A stretch of DNA of 64,000 nt from Trochalopteron elliotii (GCA_024734555.1 JANPWX010020113.1:1-64000); one strand, 5' to 3'; counted from the first letter of the stretch, positions 15,001 through 28,396 are shown. A program made the numbers and translations. The notes: generated by a model from the letters alone, not told the origin.

Positions 15001-18000
15001 GCTGGAAAAACAGTCTTGCTTGTGTTCATTGTATGGGGACATCAGTTTTGCATCTGAAACTCATCTGTTTTAATGAACTGCACTGTAAGCTTACTAATGT
15101 TGTTAAGGACATCTTGTAATAATGAGAAGTGTTGGGTTATATTTGCATTAATGTCCTGTCCTGGAGAATGAAAGTTGAAGCAACTATTAAGTTTTTGTGT
15201 GATCTTTAGAGGTATTATACAGGTATCCTGCAGGACCAGCAAAGGTTGTTCAGGAAACAGCTCAGTTTTTCAAACAGTGTGTTCTACAGCCTGGTGACTT
15301 CCAATCCCATAAATAAATACATACTGAAATCCAGACAGCAGTATGATTCCTGTAGATAATAGCAAATTTTAAAATTGAAGATAACAGTGCACTGTTTAAA
15401 CGTCCATGTCTGTCACAGAAAACCTTCAGCTATAACTATTGCTATTCTGCCTTGTCACAATATTGTGTGTATATTTATACCTGACCTTCCTATGGCATTG
15501 CTGAAACTTGAGCATCTTGCTCATCTCCTTCCATTTTTGCAAGCTATGTTATCACATCCAGCTCCATCATGTTCGATTCCAAATGTTTTCAGCATGCAAC
15601 TGCCCTGTTCCAAATTCCTGAATTCTACTTTCATTCTTCTGCTCCAGCTCACCTGTTACAGGATGGTTGAATCCAAGCTGACAGCCGGGTAGGTGGTGGT
15701 GGATCAACCAAGGACCCAGGAGGAAACTTAATTTGAAGTGAATGTGTTAAATCTTCAGATGGTCTCATTTTGCTTCTGTTGCCCGAGGAGCACAGAGGTC
15801 ATGTATCAACAAGTCAGCAAGTCCCTCAGAAGCCCAGCTGGACGAGGAGCAAAGCCGTGTTTGCTGTTGCTTAAATTGATGTGACTTGAGTGAGTCAGAG
15901 CAATGTGGGAATGAAACAGAACATGAGAGCTGAAGCAGAGGAGTTTGCAGGCTTTGCAAAGCTGCTGTCTCCCAGCTGAAGCACCATCTTTGCCTTTGAA
16001 TTCCTCTTTGCTCTCACAGCCAGATTTTCTCCTCTCTTGTTCTGTGTCCCAGTAATTAGAGCGCTGATGTGACTCTGTTCAGTTGTTTTCAGATAATTAG
16101 AGCTCAGCCCATACAGTAAAGTACATGGTTGTCTGTGCTGGGCTTTGCTCAGGGCCTGTGCCAGGACATCAGTGGTCTGTCATTGGGAATTGGACATCCT
16201 TTTCATTGCTGTTCTGCAGTGGGGTGTGGCAAAGACTTCGGCCGATGAGGAGTAATTGTGATGCTGCTGGTTTGATGTGCAGTGGGAGCAGCCACCCCTC
16301 TGCTGTACATGCTTCAGGAGTAATGAGCAGCGATGCTGGAGAACAGGAATGGCCTTGTTCTCCAGCCAGTTAACTGGGTTAGAAGACTGATCCAGAACTC
16401 GAGAGCAAAGGGGGGGAGGAGGGAGGGTAAATGAACTGAATCACATTGCTGGAATTTGCTGTGAAAAAGAATTTGTGCATTCAACACCAGAAAGCTAAGG
16501 CTCAATAATTTTAGTTAATTGTACTTCTGCCCTTTGGATTCTGTAGGCTTTCATCAGATTAGAGTCCTGAAGTAAAAGCTTAGTTACACTGTGCCTTGTG
16601 CGTTGTTCTAGGGTATTGATAAAAAACAATTATATATAGGCTGCTTATCTACAAATTCTATATTTAGTTATTTTACACCCAGGTGCCTGATACAATGACT
16701 CATAATTCTGAAAAACTTTTTATTGAATGTAATTATTTAAAATACTTGGTAGTCTTCAAATAGGTATTTTTCTTTTAATAAATCAGTCTTTGATTAGTGC
16801 CATCTGCACACCCCCTCTCCCCCAGCAAAAAAATAAATCCCTGAATGGACATTTATTTCAAGATCCAGCAAAATTTTGTCATGTTTTAGAAATTTCTCCC
16901 CAGCAGCTGCTTTTTGGACAGCAAGGTGTTGGTAGTTTGCTTATATTTCTACTTTAGTGAAAGACTCAAACAGAAGAAGGTATGTTTGTGCATGTTGTTG
17001 CTTGATTCAGGATATGAGCCAGAACATAAGTTCACAGAAATTTGATGAGAAGCACTAAAAAAAGAAGAGTCTTCTGTAGCAGTGTTTATGTAAAACTCCT
17101 GGGTTCATAGTTGCTGTAACTGTTGGTTTCCCTGCAGAGGTTTATTATTCACGGAACAGTTTTTATTTCAGTGTTTACAGAAACTCTTGTGGCAAATGTT
17201 CATCTTAAGCTACCAACTGCATTTTGCTTTGATTTCAGTACTGACACTACTGAATAAATATCTGGTTTACTGCCCTGCCTTCCTGCCTTCCTCCCTTCCT
17301 AATCTGACCACTGTATCCTGTGCTTTTGGAGTAGTGTATGTTTGTCTCAGGAGAGATTTCCCACATGTCCCCTGAATTAATCTTGCCTTCTTTTCATGTT
17401 TTCAGTATATGCTGTTCAAAGGCCTCTAAAGCTTCAGCTCTCAAGGATATTAGTGTAATGAAAGTACTGAGTTCCTTTGAGATTACCTTTGAATCTCTAG
17501 ATGCCAACACTGCTTTCAGTACAGGGTTTGAAATTTAGAATCAGTGTTCCAAGTGAATGAAGAAATGCTTTGGTAAATTGCAGAAATCTACTCAGTTACA
17601 GTTCTAAATGTCTCTAGATACATGGGGAGGCAGGAGCAGCTCAGGCATGACTGATGTTAATACATAGCTTTTTAAAAAAATTATTTTAACAGTTGGTTAT
17701 GTGGGATTATGGCATTGCATTTTCCTGGCAACACTTTGTGCAATGTGTAGCAAGACTTTGTTCGGGTGGTTGCAGTCACATTTCTGCCTGGTCTGAGTTA
17801 CTCTCATGATTCTCCTGAAGTATTATTGTGCAACTTTGCTGTTATATTAGTTATTTCAGAGGTTCTTGTAAAATTTTTCAGGCAAATAAGATATTATTTG
17901 CAGTATGACTTGTGGTGTTGCTTATGATGAAAATCATGTTTTGTATTTCTCGCGGTGTGTGTATGCCCTCCTGCATATTATCATTCTGTCTTGTGTGGGC

Positions 18001-18486
18001 AAAATTGTAATTTCAGCATCTCCAGAAAATGAAACTGCCAAACTTCAGAATGAGTAAAATATACTGTACTTGGAAGAACATGTCAAAGCAAAGCTTTGAT
18101 TAATGTAAGTTTTGCTTTGTTTAGCGATCCAGGAAATGATTATACCATGGGACACATTCTGCAGAGAGCTGAGTAAACATGGCTGAAAGAATATGCAGAG
18201 GTTTGTGGGAAGGTGTGATGAGCAAGTGGGCATGCAAATAGATGTCCTTGTGTTTCAGCTGTCTTATGTTGTTTCTGCTGTTTGTACATTAGTGCCTCAG
18301 CATGGTCTTGGGTTTGATTCCTACACCAAACTTCCAAATTTTGTTTTAAATTCATATAGTTAAACGTTGTAATTCAAAGTTACAGTGGAAAATTATAGTC
18401 AGAAATACCTATTTTCTGTGTCAGAGCTTGTCTGTTACCATGCCCGTTTCTCAAGCCAGTTAGCCTCGGCACAGGTAACACTCCAG
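3010..18486. other. Long AT-rich non-coding stretch
   Basis: This 15.5-kb stretch has many short open frames, all without recognisable domains. Homopolymer T runs occur near 6600-6617 and 12425-12441. No splice-bounded coding segment, RNA gene or clear repeat family was recognised. It is probably intergenic DNA or a 5' intron of KLHL13. Old, diverged repeats could easily be missed by eye. Confidence 0.5.
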
Positions 18487-19009
18487 TGGGATCTTTTCTG
18501 CTCAGCTGCGCCCGCGTGGCGATGGCAGGAGGATGAAAAAGGGGGGACTCCAGTACGGCTGGCTCACAACGAGTTTATTGGAACTCCGGCGTGGAGCCCT
18601 CACCTCGGGTGTCAGCGTGCCCGAAGACCCTGGCTGACTCTCGGGTGAGACCTTATAACTGGGGTTGTAACATAGAGGGGGGACCAATAAGGTTTAACAG
18701 GGAGGTGGCTCATATCATAAACAAACATATAAAACAACCATACAATGAACATTAGAAGGTGACAATCAGGATTCTGTCCAATCACTCGATGCCTCTCTCA
18801 GAATCTTCCAGAAGTGGGGAGCGACCCCAAAAATGATAGACAGCAACAGGAGGCTATCCATGAGGTGATGGACAGATAACTGTCTCTGGGGGGAAAACTT
18901 AGGGAGAACACAGAACCAATCACAGAACTGTCACTGGGGAAAAAACAGGGATAAACCAAAAGTGGGTAACAAAAGGGGTACAGAGAACAAACCATTTTAC
19001 AAAAGAACA
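18487..19009 (-). mobile_element. Probable solo LTR, left boundary uncertain
   Basis: Read on the minus strand, the block begins TGTTCTTTTGTAAAATGG at 19009. It has ATTGG (CCAAT-type) motifs, a TTATAAGG TATA-like box (complement of 18651-18658) and AATAAA about 75 bp later (18574-18579), then a GC-rich end near 18490-18530. This order of CCAAT, TATA and poly(A) signal is that of an LTR. The 3' terminus on the minus strand and a target duplication could not be fixed, so the lower coordinate is approximate. Confidence 0.65.
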
Positions 19010-19962
19010 TTAACTTATGAATTAAACTTAAAATTGAAAAATGCACTCCCACACTTGTCTAAGATTGGAGAATCACGTAATGTTTGTCTTGGGAGGGATT
19101 GTGTGGTATCAGTTGACACACTTTGGAGTCAGTTATCCACTTAATTTGTAAATGTTATTTCATACCTAATTCTATGCCTTCTTTCTTCCTTCCCTGAAGT
19201 TTTTCTGCTTCAGAAACTGTTGGTGGGAATTTGACATGTAGAAACAGTTTTATATTGAAGGCATAGGTTGAAAATGATCAAAAATTTCTTGAAGTCATAG
19301 TTTAAATTGATCTTCCCTTGTGTTTTTTATCAGTACAGAGTTAATTGCATAGATCCAGGTATAATACAGGAGGAAGGGGGTTTATAGTTGTTTTTACATA
19401 ACCATGTGTGTGTCCCGCTACAGTATTAAGGATGCTTTTTTAGTGGGAGGTATGGTGGAGAAGTTTGATTGCTGGTCTTGTATGTAAGTGCTAGAGTCAC
19501 GTATGGAGCACTGGGTACAAACCACTTCTGTTTTAAACTGTTTTTCTCACTTTGCTTCAGTGAATCTGTGTTGTAATAAATGGTTATTGAAAAGCTGCAG
19601 CATGTTACGTGAAGACATTTCCTCTGTTTCGTTTTTTTTCCGCCAAACATCTGCTAGTTTCATGCAAAGCTTTCTCTTTATTGTGTTGGAGAGCTGGTGA
19701 ATAAGGACCCCACATTTACCATGCTTTTTGTGACACTATATACTCTCAATGTATTTCTTCTTTCCTCTCTACTTTCCATGCTGTTAAGTCCAATCTAAAA
19801 GTTGATTCTTGTACAGAAGCCATTCCACAAGTTTTCTCATCCTTTTCACTCTCTGCCTTTCCCAGTTCTTTGCTGCAGCTGGTAAGATGGGGCAAAGGGC
19901 AGAATAGCTCACGTCTCACACCAGGTAATGTGTGGGAAGGGTGCTGTGTTTGTCAGTAGGTG
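19010..19962. other. Non-coding stretch, nothing recognised
   Basis: AT-rich sequence without a recognisable exon, repeat or RNA gene, between an LTR and a CR1 fragment. Confidence 0.5.
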
Positions 19963-20045
19963 TTATAGAATATCCTGAGTTGGAAGTGACCCCTAAGGAT
20001 CATCAAATCCATCTCCTGGGTAGTATGGGCTTAGGAACTTTGAGG
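19963..20045 (-). mobile_element. CR1 LINE 3' fragment, diverged
   Basis: The segment TATAGAATATCCTGAGTTGG, followed by a GACCC...AAGGATCATCAAATCC stretch, has the typical word order of the 3' end of avian CR1 LINEs read in reverse. It is short, diverged and 5'-truncated, as most CR1 copies are. The distal boundary is vague because the similarity fades after CTCCTGGG. Confidence 0.7.
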
Positions 20046-20790
20046 GTGGGTACAAACTAGTCCAAGCTAGCTAGTCCTAGCTATGATGTTGCACAGATCA
20101 ACCAAAGCTTTAAAAAAGTAGAATTTTTCACTGGTTTCATAGATAAAGTGAGTTTTCTGTTTGTACTTTTTTTTTCCATTTAAAATGGGAATGTATTAAA
20201 ATATTTGGCTTGTTGAGTAGTTCTTGTGAATACCAGGTGGCATAACTGGTTTTCCTAAAAGTGTTCTGATTGCGAGAAATACACACGATGCTACTGCGCT
20301 GATTTTAAAGCTGTCGGTGAAATTTTGATCTAAGGGAAGCTGGATCAGCTTAGACCTTAGCATTTAAAAAAGTTATTTAAAGGTATACCCATCTGCCTTT
20401 TTTTTTTTTTTTCAAACTGCGAAACCCTTGTGTGCTGGTTTTTATAGGTAAAGTTTTTGAAGGTGGAAGTAGTTTACCTGAAAATGCAGGAGGGAAGAAA
20501 GGGGTCATCCCGTATGTGTGCAGTGAAATCCTTTCCTGAGCTGTTTTACAGAATCCCAGTTTCCCATGAACACATTGTTTAAATAGCTTGCTTTATCAAT
20601 TTTCAAAATGATACCAATTCCTGTTTATTTTAAGCTCTTTAGCAAGTGCTATAAAAGAATAAATTATTGGTATGGTAACATATAAATGATAGTTTTGTGT
20701 GGTAGCACCTCTAACCACAGACAAATTTTTAGGTGTACCAACATTGTTAGAAGCAGTATGTTTGCAAGAGTGTGCAAAAAAGACCAATGA
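20046..20790. other. Non-coding stretch, nothing recognised
   Basis: AT-rich sequence with a T run at 20399-20412. No feature was recognised. Confidence 0.5.
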
Positions 20791-20795
20791 GCCTT

Positions 20796-21751
20796 TGTCC
20801 TGGTTGTCCTGGGGTGACATGTTTGTATCCCAATCGTCTCTTGGTTCTAGGAGCTGGGGGAGGGGAGAGGCACGTAGTTTGTTTTTTAGAAACTGTCCTC
20901 CGCCGGCTGACCTTGAGAGTCGAATTCAACACACATGGAGAGTTTTTTTTTTTTCCAGTAGTTAGTTAGTTAGTGTCTAGCTAGAAGGGGGAGAAGCTTC
21001 GCTTTCTTTTTTTCCTTCTCCTCTTTTTTTTTTTTTTTTTTTTTTTTTGGAAAGAACCCTGTTTATTAAACAGGCAAAGCACTCCCTGACACAATAAATT
21101 GAACAATACCCGATGATAAGAACTTTGTGCCGCTCTGGAGAGATGACAGATTTAGGAAAGAAGTCCGTTCTGTAGGTGGTTGCTCTGTGTCAGTTCCTCT
21201 GGTGCTGGGGAGTGTTGCTGCGCAGATCTTGGTGGGTTCCAGATGCAAGCCTCCACGGTGCTCCCCTGGGTCCTCAGTCCAGAGAGATTTTTAACAGTTC
21301 CAAGGGAAGGCAAAAAAAGGAAAAAAAAAAAAAAAAAACAGGAGAGAAAAAAAGAAAGAAAAAAAAAACAGGAAGAGAAGGAAAAAAAGAAAGCGAAGCT
21401 TCTCCCCCTGCTAGCTAGACACTAACTAACTAACTACTGAAAAAAAAAACCTCTCCGTGTGTGTTGAATTCGACTCTCAAGGCCAGCCGGCGGAGGACAG
21501 TTTCTAAAAAACAAACTGCGCACCTCTCCCCTCCCCCAGCTCCCAGAACCAAGAGACGATTGGGATACAAACATGTCACCCCAGGACACTGGTTTAGGGC
21601 AAATTTGTGAGGAAACCTCCGAATGGTGTTCCTCTGGAAAGCAAATCCAAACAGCCCCTCTCCCCAGCTGGTCCGGGAAAAGAACTCCCTCAAAGAAGAG
21701 TGGAAAAAACCCTATTTATTTAACAAACAAAATGCCCACAAGCATAAAGAA

Positions 21752-21784
<33 letters not shown>

Positions 21785-22273
21785 TGAAACAATAAAACCT
21801 CTCGCTGCTCCGAAGAGAGATGGCAAAACTGAGAGTCCGTGCCAGGAGTTAGCTCAGCTCCCTCAGTCTCTTTTTCAGTCCCAGTCCCTTCGGTGCTGGA
21901 AAATGCCAAGTGCAGGCCCGGTGGGCCACGGGCGCAAGATCCCGGTGCTCCTCTGGGTTTTTTCAGTCCAGAGCAGATTTAAACAGTCCCAAGAAAAAAA
22001 AGAAAAAAACCCCAAAACAGTCCAGGAAAGCTTCTTTGCCTCAGCTAACTAGACTAACAAAAGGGAAAAAACCTCTCTCCCTGGTTGCTGTCCATGCATC
22101 TGACGAAAACACACAGTCCCAAGGACGAGAAAAAAGATCCCGAGGAGTGAACACTGTTTTTCAAAACAAACTGCGTGCTTCTTCTTTCCCTGCTCACTCT
22201 CAGAACCAGTCTTAAAGGTACAGAACACAGAACAGACGATTGGGGATACAGGTATCATAGTCACCCTAGGACA
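20796..22273 (-). mobile_element. ERVL-type LTR (copy B), split by a nested LTR
   Basis: Copy B begins with nine bases TGTCCTGGT at 20796-20804, is interrupted by element A (20805-21588), and resumes with CTGGTTTAGGGC to end CACCCTAGGACA at 22273. It is flanked by GCCTT at 20791-20795 and 22274-22278, a 5-bp duplication usual for ERVL-class elements. Without A it is about 690 bp and matches copy C at 44725-45401 along its length. An AATAAA on the minus strand (complement of 21715-21720), about 125 bp from the TGTCCTGG end, favours minus orientation. It contains an ATA microsatellite at 21757-21784. Confidence 0.85.
20805..21588. mobile_element. Foldback LTR derivative (element A) nested in copy B
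   Basis: The 784-bp element starts TGTCCTGGGGTGACATG and ends CATGTCACCCCAGGACA. It is flanked by CTGGT at 20800-20804 and 21589-21593, so it inserted into copy B with a 5-bp duplication. Its two ends are inverted copies of each other: about 20805-21025 and 21369-21588, roughly 220 bp each, differing at only a few sites by eye. The centre (about 21048-21300) aligns in minus orientation with the middle of copies B and C and has AATAAA on both strands. An inverted U3 copy thus seems to replace the U5 end of an LTR. A T run at 21026-21049 joins one arm to the centre. Confidence 0.8.
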
Positions 22274-22278
22274 GCCTT

Positions 22279-25200
22279 TTAATGACATTCTCTTTTCAGA
22301 TAATATGTATCTTGTTGTAACTGGAAGCTTAGTCTTTGTGCAGTGTTGCCCTGCATTTATTGAGAAGCTGATGTAAGAAGGTGTTAGATACCATCTCATT
22401 TGATGCTTTCCTTATTAGTCTGTCTCTGGGGCAGTCATCTCCACTACGGTGTTGATCAAAAAGCAGTTCAATACACTTTAAATGGAAGTATTGTTGCCAT
22501 TCAATGTTGTAGAGGGACTCACTCCTAGAGCAAGTGCACTGGGCATGATTGGCAACGTTTTGGTAGTGGGGTGTCAGTGCAAGGGGGCCCTGTGCCAGAC
22601 ACAGCTGGGGTTGATTTTACATTAAACCCCCTTTTGGCTAGAATACTTGCAATAATGGGTGTAGGACAACCCTGAAACTTTTGAAGGAATGAGATGCATG
22701 GGATTTTTTCTCTTTCCTTCAGCTCCCTCTGGCAGACAAAGCCCCAAATTACAACTGCTTAGAACTATTTCAGAGAAGGGCTTGTCCCAGCTCAAAGTTA
22801 TCGTGGTTGCTTGGTGTTCTCTATGTATGCTTCAAAAAGATATTTTCAGCTGTAGAAAAGTACATTACTGCAGCTGCAGAAGGTGCTGAAATACAGATAT
22901 TTCTTGGTTTAGCTGACTCTTGCGCTGTGTCTTCGTGCATCACAGCTGTGCAATGCTATTTCACCCCAAGGACCTCTATACCATGCAGATCTATTGATTT
23001 TTATTTTTTTTTCTCTAATGTGGTCTCTCCTGAGCCTGCTGTGATTCACTAGAGCAGCACAGATGAGAATGATGTGACTGTTTTGCATAGGAGCCTAGAG
23101 TTATTTGCAGAATTTAGACCCTTCTTTTCCTGACCAAATGAGGTGGGTGGAATGAAGTGGTGCAGCTGTGCTGGTGGTGGCTGTCTCTGGGCTGAGCCTC
23201 CCACCCACCTCTCTGCAGTCTTCTCCTCCTCTGAGCGTCATTGATTTATTTTCAGTTCTGTATTTCTGAAGGGGGGTTTGCCAGGTGAAGGGATGTGGCC
23301 ACATGTACAACGCTATAAAGATGTAGAAAACTGTCAGGAATGTGTGGAGTGCTGGTAAAATGACCTGTAGAAGCTGCTACATGGACATTGGTGAAAGCAC
23401 TTTTGAATAGAAGTCAGATGTCTGAAGTTTTATGAAAGAAAGGTTTATAATCAGAAGACTTTAAAGTATTTGGTTTAAATAGTTCATATTTTTTAAAAAT
23501 GCAAGTAAGACTGCCATTCTTCGATGGGCCTTTCTAAAATCAGCTTGTACTTTTCTTGCTATGTACAATTATTTTATGCAAAGTAGCATGTCCTCATTTG
23601 ATCCTAAATTATCTAGATTGCCACTAAATGGGGTATTGCAATTGCAGAGTTCTTCCAGTCTGCTAAGGGAATATCTTAAAACTTTAAATCTGCTTTTGGA
23701 AATCAATTAATAGCTTGTATATTTGCCCACCATAACAAATTTGGAATAACTAACTGACATCTTTCGAAATTTTGCCTAGAAAATGTGGAATTTTCCTTAA
23801 ATTTATGTTCTCAGAGCTGCTAAAGATGAAAGCACTTTGTAATTTTCTGTCTATAATTTAATTATTACAGGGAGTTTTGACATTTAGTGATTTAGAAGTA
23901 GAACATAGTGGTGTATTTCAGAGAAATGGAGCCTGTTCATATGAAGAATTTTTTGTGATTGTGTTTTTTTGTCTTCTTGAAAAATCTAAATGTAAGCAAG
24001 GTATGCATTTTGAAAGTTGCTACTGTTTTTTAAATGTTGATGACCACTAAGATGGGGCTAATTCTGTGGCATGAACACACTCATTGACTGTACAATGAAA
24101 ATTTAGTACAAGATTCTTTTTCCCGCACTGCCTGTTCAGCTGTTCTGGTTTTGGTACTAATTTCACCTGTTCTCGTGGCATTTATTTGAAATTATCTGTG
24201 GTCCTGAAACTACTTTTCTAGTGTAGAGAAATTATACTTTTTTTTTTGTTCCTCTCACTGAATGTGAGAAATTAACACTAGCAATAAACAATTAACATTA
24301 GTGACAAATTTGAAATTGAACTTTTTGCTGCTTAAGACTTTCACATGTCCCTGTGTGAAGACAAGCTGAACTTTAGGTCAAATTGCTATCTCATAAAAAA
24401 TTGTATCTAATATGCTTCAGAGTATCTGATGGCAGGTAATTAAATTAACTGCATCTGGGTGTCTCTTTTGTGACTCCTTGAAGGAATCCAGCCAGCTGCA
24501 GTGCAGTGGCCATGGGCAGCAAGGTTTAGCAGTTTCAAGTCTCCTGGAAGAAGCATGTCTGCAATTTTTATGGCTCCCAGGCTGCACACAATGATTTCTG
24601 ACAACCTGGACTTGAAGCATCAGCATCTTTCTTGAAACCTTTTCAATCTCATTCTTTGTTAGTCTTCCTGAGGGATTCTGGCCTTTGGATAGAGGTGTCA
24701 GGAGTGTCTACAGTGGAGATTTTGTGGATTGTGGATTGGAGACATCAGAGGTGACAATGCAGTAGGAATTCCTATGTTCGGGAAAAGTTTGTATTTTTGG
24801 CTTTTAATGAAACCGAATCATTACAGAAGCACACAAGAGCAATGATCAAGGGCTTTGTTCTTGCCACCCCACGCCTGCTCTTCTGATCTTTTCATCAGGG
24901 ACACTTTCTGTAGGTGTGCAGGACCACAAAAACACTCCAGTGGATAAAGATAGTAAGGTTTAGAGAATGCAAGAGGACTAACAGATTCCATGTAAATAAT
25001 GCAAGAATGAAAGAAAAAGCCTACAAACTTTAAGAATATTTCCAAAAAACTTTACCCAACACATGATTCCTGTAGTTTGCAGTTTGCTGTCTGTGGTGCA
25101 GAAAATACTGAAGTTGTTCATGGCTGGTGCTCAGTCCTGGCTTCTGTTCATTTACTAAATGTTTTAATATATTTGCAGCATTTGAGTCTGATGCATAAAT

Positions 25201-27971
25201 GTGTTTAGACATACTTTACTAAAATAAATTGAGCAGCCAACAGACTATAACAGCTGTGGAGAAGTTGTTTACAAATAAATTCTTTGTAGTTCACAATTTG
25301 ACCTAATAAAAATAACTGTTGCTTCAGACAATTATCTTCAGCAGGGTCAGTCTGGCTGCTGTGACTGTGCATTCAGTTTTCTGTGTTGATTTATTAAATA
25401 AAATCACCTGGGGAAAATGAGCCAAGTTCTCTGAATAAAGTGGTGCTAATTCAAAAGCATTTCTTCTTAGCAGTGTGTTGTCAGTAGAGTATGTGGACTT
25501 AGATCAAAAATTGGAAACCTTCATTAGCTCACTTTGGTTTTACCTCCTACTAAGTGCTTCAAGACCTTATTTTACCTAATAACTTTTACATAACAATAAT
25601 TTACCCAAGCAAAGCTGATTTTTTAATATATATTATAACCTGTAACTTGTAATTAAGTTATCAGTGCATCTTGACAAATTTTACCTCAATTTTAGAAAAA
25701 TCTCTCTTCAAGAATACACACAAGAAAAGGCAAGACATCCATAAGTGGCATAAAATAAACCCCACTTTCATGGTAAGAAACACAAACATCAGAATATTTG
25801 AAATATTTCTGAGACTGTGTGTAGTTACCAAATATACCTGAGACAGGCTTTAATATTTTAATAAATGAATGGTTCCAAATATTAAAAGTATGAATACTGC
25901 AGGGACTGAATTTGTGCATTTCTTGTTTCCCTTTTCCTGCAAGTTTTTGGGAACCTGACTTAAGATTTAAGCAAAATTATTTTACTTAAATCTTTTTTAA
26001 AATTGCTGATTGTGACCTTATAGGAAATGGCGTGAGTTTTTTTTGAATGTTTGCTGCTGCTGAATAATTTCAGAAGTTTCAAACTTAGACTATCAGATTT
26101 TTTTTCCCATTTATGAATGATGCAAAGACCAGGGTTATGGACATTTGAAGAATGTGTGAAATGGAGAAACTAATTTCTCACCATGATTCCTTCTCAGCAT
26201 CTTTGGTTTGTTGAAGAACATATACTTTGGTAGTCTCAAAATCATGTGAGAATTTGAATCTCTCCCATCTGAGGTGTGTGGAAGGGAAGTGGCTGTGTGA
26301 GATGCAGGGTAATGTGTATTTGTCAAATATATATAGAAATAATGTATGTCTATATATAGTGTGCATGTATATATATATACACACATGCTATATACACAAT
26401 CCCATATATATATAGTATGCATATGTATATTTATGTATAATAATTTTCACTGAAATTATGCATCCTAAAATGTTACTGCAGCAAAATCCTCATTTATACA
26501 GGAAAAAATGCTGAGTGAGTGGACAGAAAACTGTAGCACTTCTTGTTAAACACATAGGACATGCCCTGACTGCTTAACTTAATATTTAAAGATTTAGGGA
26601 TTTTTTTTTTTCCTATTTGAGAAAGGGCCCCACATATTGCTATAGAGACAGGAACCTGCACTGCTTACAGCATTTTGACAGCAGGAGGGGTTGGTTGCAA
26701 ACCCAGTTTATCTCACTTCTTTATGCTTTATGATTTATAATTATTCCTTGTTCCAAGAGCAGTCAGCCCAGTTTAAAAGAATTAAATATATTTGATAATA
26801 ACTACTTTGTAAGCATCTCTGATCCATTTATGAGGTCACATGCACCTTGATGTCTACAGTACAACTGCTTCTAAAAGCTGCTGTAACTTATATCTGATGT
26901 CTGAGGGCTTTTTTTACCCCCCATTATAAAAAAATTTGAGACAACATAGCAGGTAGCAAGTCAAAGTACAGGCATAATTGTCAGAACTGTCTTTAGCAGT
27001 TTTAAAGCTAATTTCTTAATGAAATTTTTAAAAAGTTAATTCAAAGACTGTTTCTTAGTAAGATCTTTGTTTTTAGAAAAGTTGCCATTTCAGTAAAAGC
27101 ATTGCCAGGTGCATTTTGCCAATCTTTTTCTGTACTTCAGTATTTGGGGAATGTTACAGTGTTGCTGTGAGAGGACTGCAAATGTGACTGCAGTGGTTTC
27201 CTTTGGATTCCTCCTTAGGCAAAGGTTTGTTTTCCCTTCATACGAATTTTGGTGTGCATATTTGACGATATATGGTCAAAGAAATTGTATTAATTAACTG
27301 ACTCATATATAGGGCAGTACTGTCAACACCATATTTTAATTATTCTCTTCCAGTAATTGGAACAGCTGCAGTTTAATAGAATGAAAAGCCAGAGGTAGAG
27401 GCATGAGAAGCACCCATCTGAAGTGGAAAGAGCTGAATAAGGAAGCCAAATAAATTATCACACAGTCATTTTTTTTAGGGAACCTGTAGAGAAATGTTGC
27501 ACATCCTTCTTTGCTTCTCTTCAGTTTCTAGACTTGTGCCTTTGCAGCCATATTTAAATTGCTGAAATGATTTTGATATTGAAATGATTACTGCATTTGA
27601 GCTCCATGCCTTTGGGAATATTTTACTGGATTTTGGGGTTTCTGCTTTATTTTCTGCTGTATTAAAATGCTCTTATGTAGTGTAGGATGTATCAGCTCAG
27701 CAGGCTGGTGGTTTGAAGATATAGAAAAGATGAGAGCAATTCCTCCCTATGTGAAACTGATTTTCTGCCTTCAGTTTGGAGTGAGCTCTGCTAGTGCTAA
27801 TATCATAAAACAGGGATTTTATTATATAAAAAATGTGCATTTTAAAATGGAAACATTCTTTTGTATCAATGAATTTTTAGAACAGAGGTATGGGGGAAAA
27901 TAATCTCAGAAGTTTGAATATGTTTACTGGTCTTACCACTACCATTTTAAGGTATTTTTCTTGTTGTTAAG
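22279..27971. other. Non-coding stretch with low-complexity AT
   Basis: No exon, RNA gene or transposon was recognised in this 5.7-kb stretch. An AT/GT dinucleotide-rich patch lies at about 26320-26440. The short open frames here have no domains. Confidence 0.5.
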
Positions 27972-28396
27972 TGTAGCATCGCGTGGCTACAGTGTTCATC
28001 GTAGTCCAGGGAGATACAGGCGCCGGCAGGGAAACAGACAAAACAAGTCTCTGTTTTGTTAAGCACGAGAGTCTATTTTATTTTCCTCCCCCCACCCCGA
28101 GCCGGGGAGGGAGGAGAAGGCGGAGGGAGAGAGGGCGAGAGGCGAGAGAGAGAACCCCACCCCCGTCTCCCCTTAAGTAGAGGGTCTGGGGGTGGGGCAA
28201 AGGGCAGGTAAGGGCATTGACCTGAACCCAATGGAGACACACCGAGGGGGAAGGAACCACAAGGCCGAGGTCATTGAGGGGGGGGCGGGGGGCAGAACCG
28301 GCTAAACCATTGTGTACAGAGCACATTGGAAGTATCCCCTCAGGCAGGAGGGGTAGCTAGGGTCTGTCTTGCCAAGACCAGGCCCTGGGTATTACA
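27972..28396 (-). mobile_element. Solo LTR, GC-rich, probable 5-bp duplication
   Basis: On the minus strand the element runs from TGTAATACCCAGGG at 28396 to GATGCTACA at 27972, about 425 bp. It has a CTTAAG TATA-like site, a purine/pyrimidine-biased GC-rich R region and AATAAA at the complement of 28077-28082. Its flanks are TTAAG and TTGAG, a 5-bp duplication with one mismatch. Base composition differs sharply from the AT-rich flanks, with a G-rich run near 28266-28282. No internal retroviral sequence is attached. Confidence 0.82.

Noticed and set aside
21176..21425. Two Lys-rich open frames
   Set aside because: They arise from the A-rich tract in the foldback LTR and show no protein features.
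26135..26422. Frames rich in Tyr/Ile/Cys/His around 26.3 kb
   Set aside because: They come from an AT/GT dinucleotide-rich low-complexity patch on both strands.
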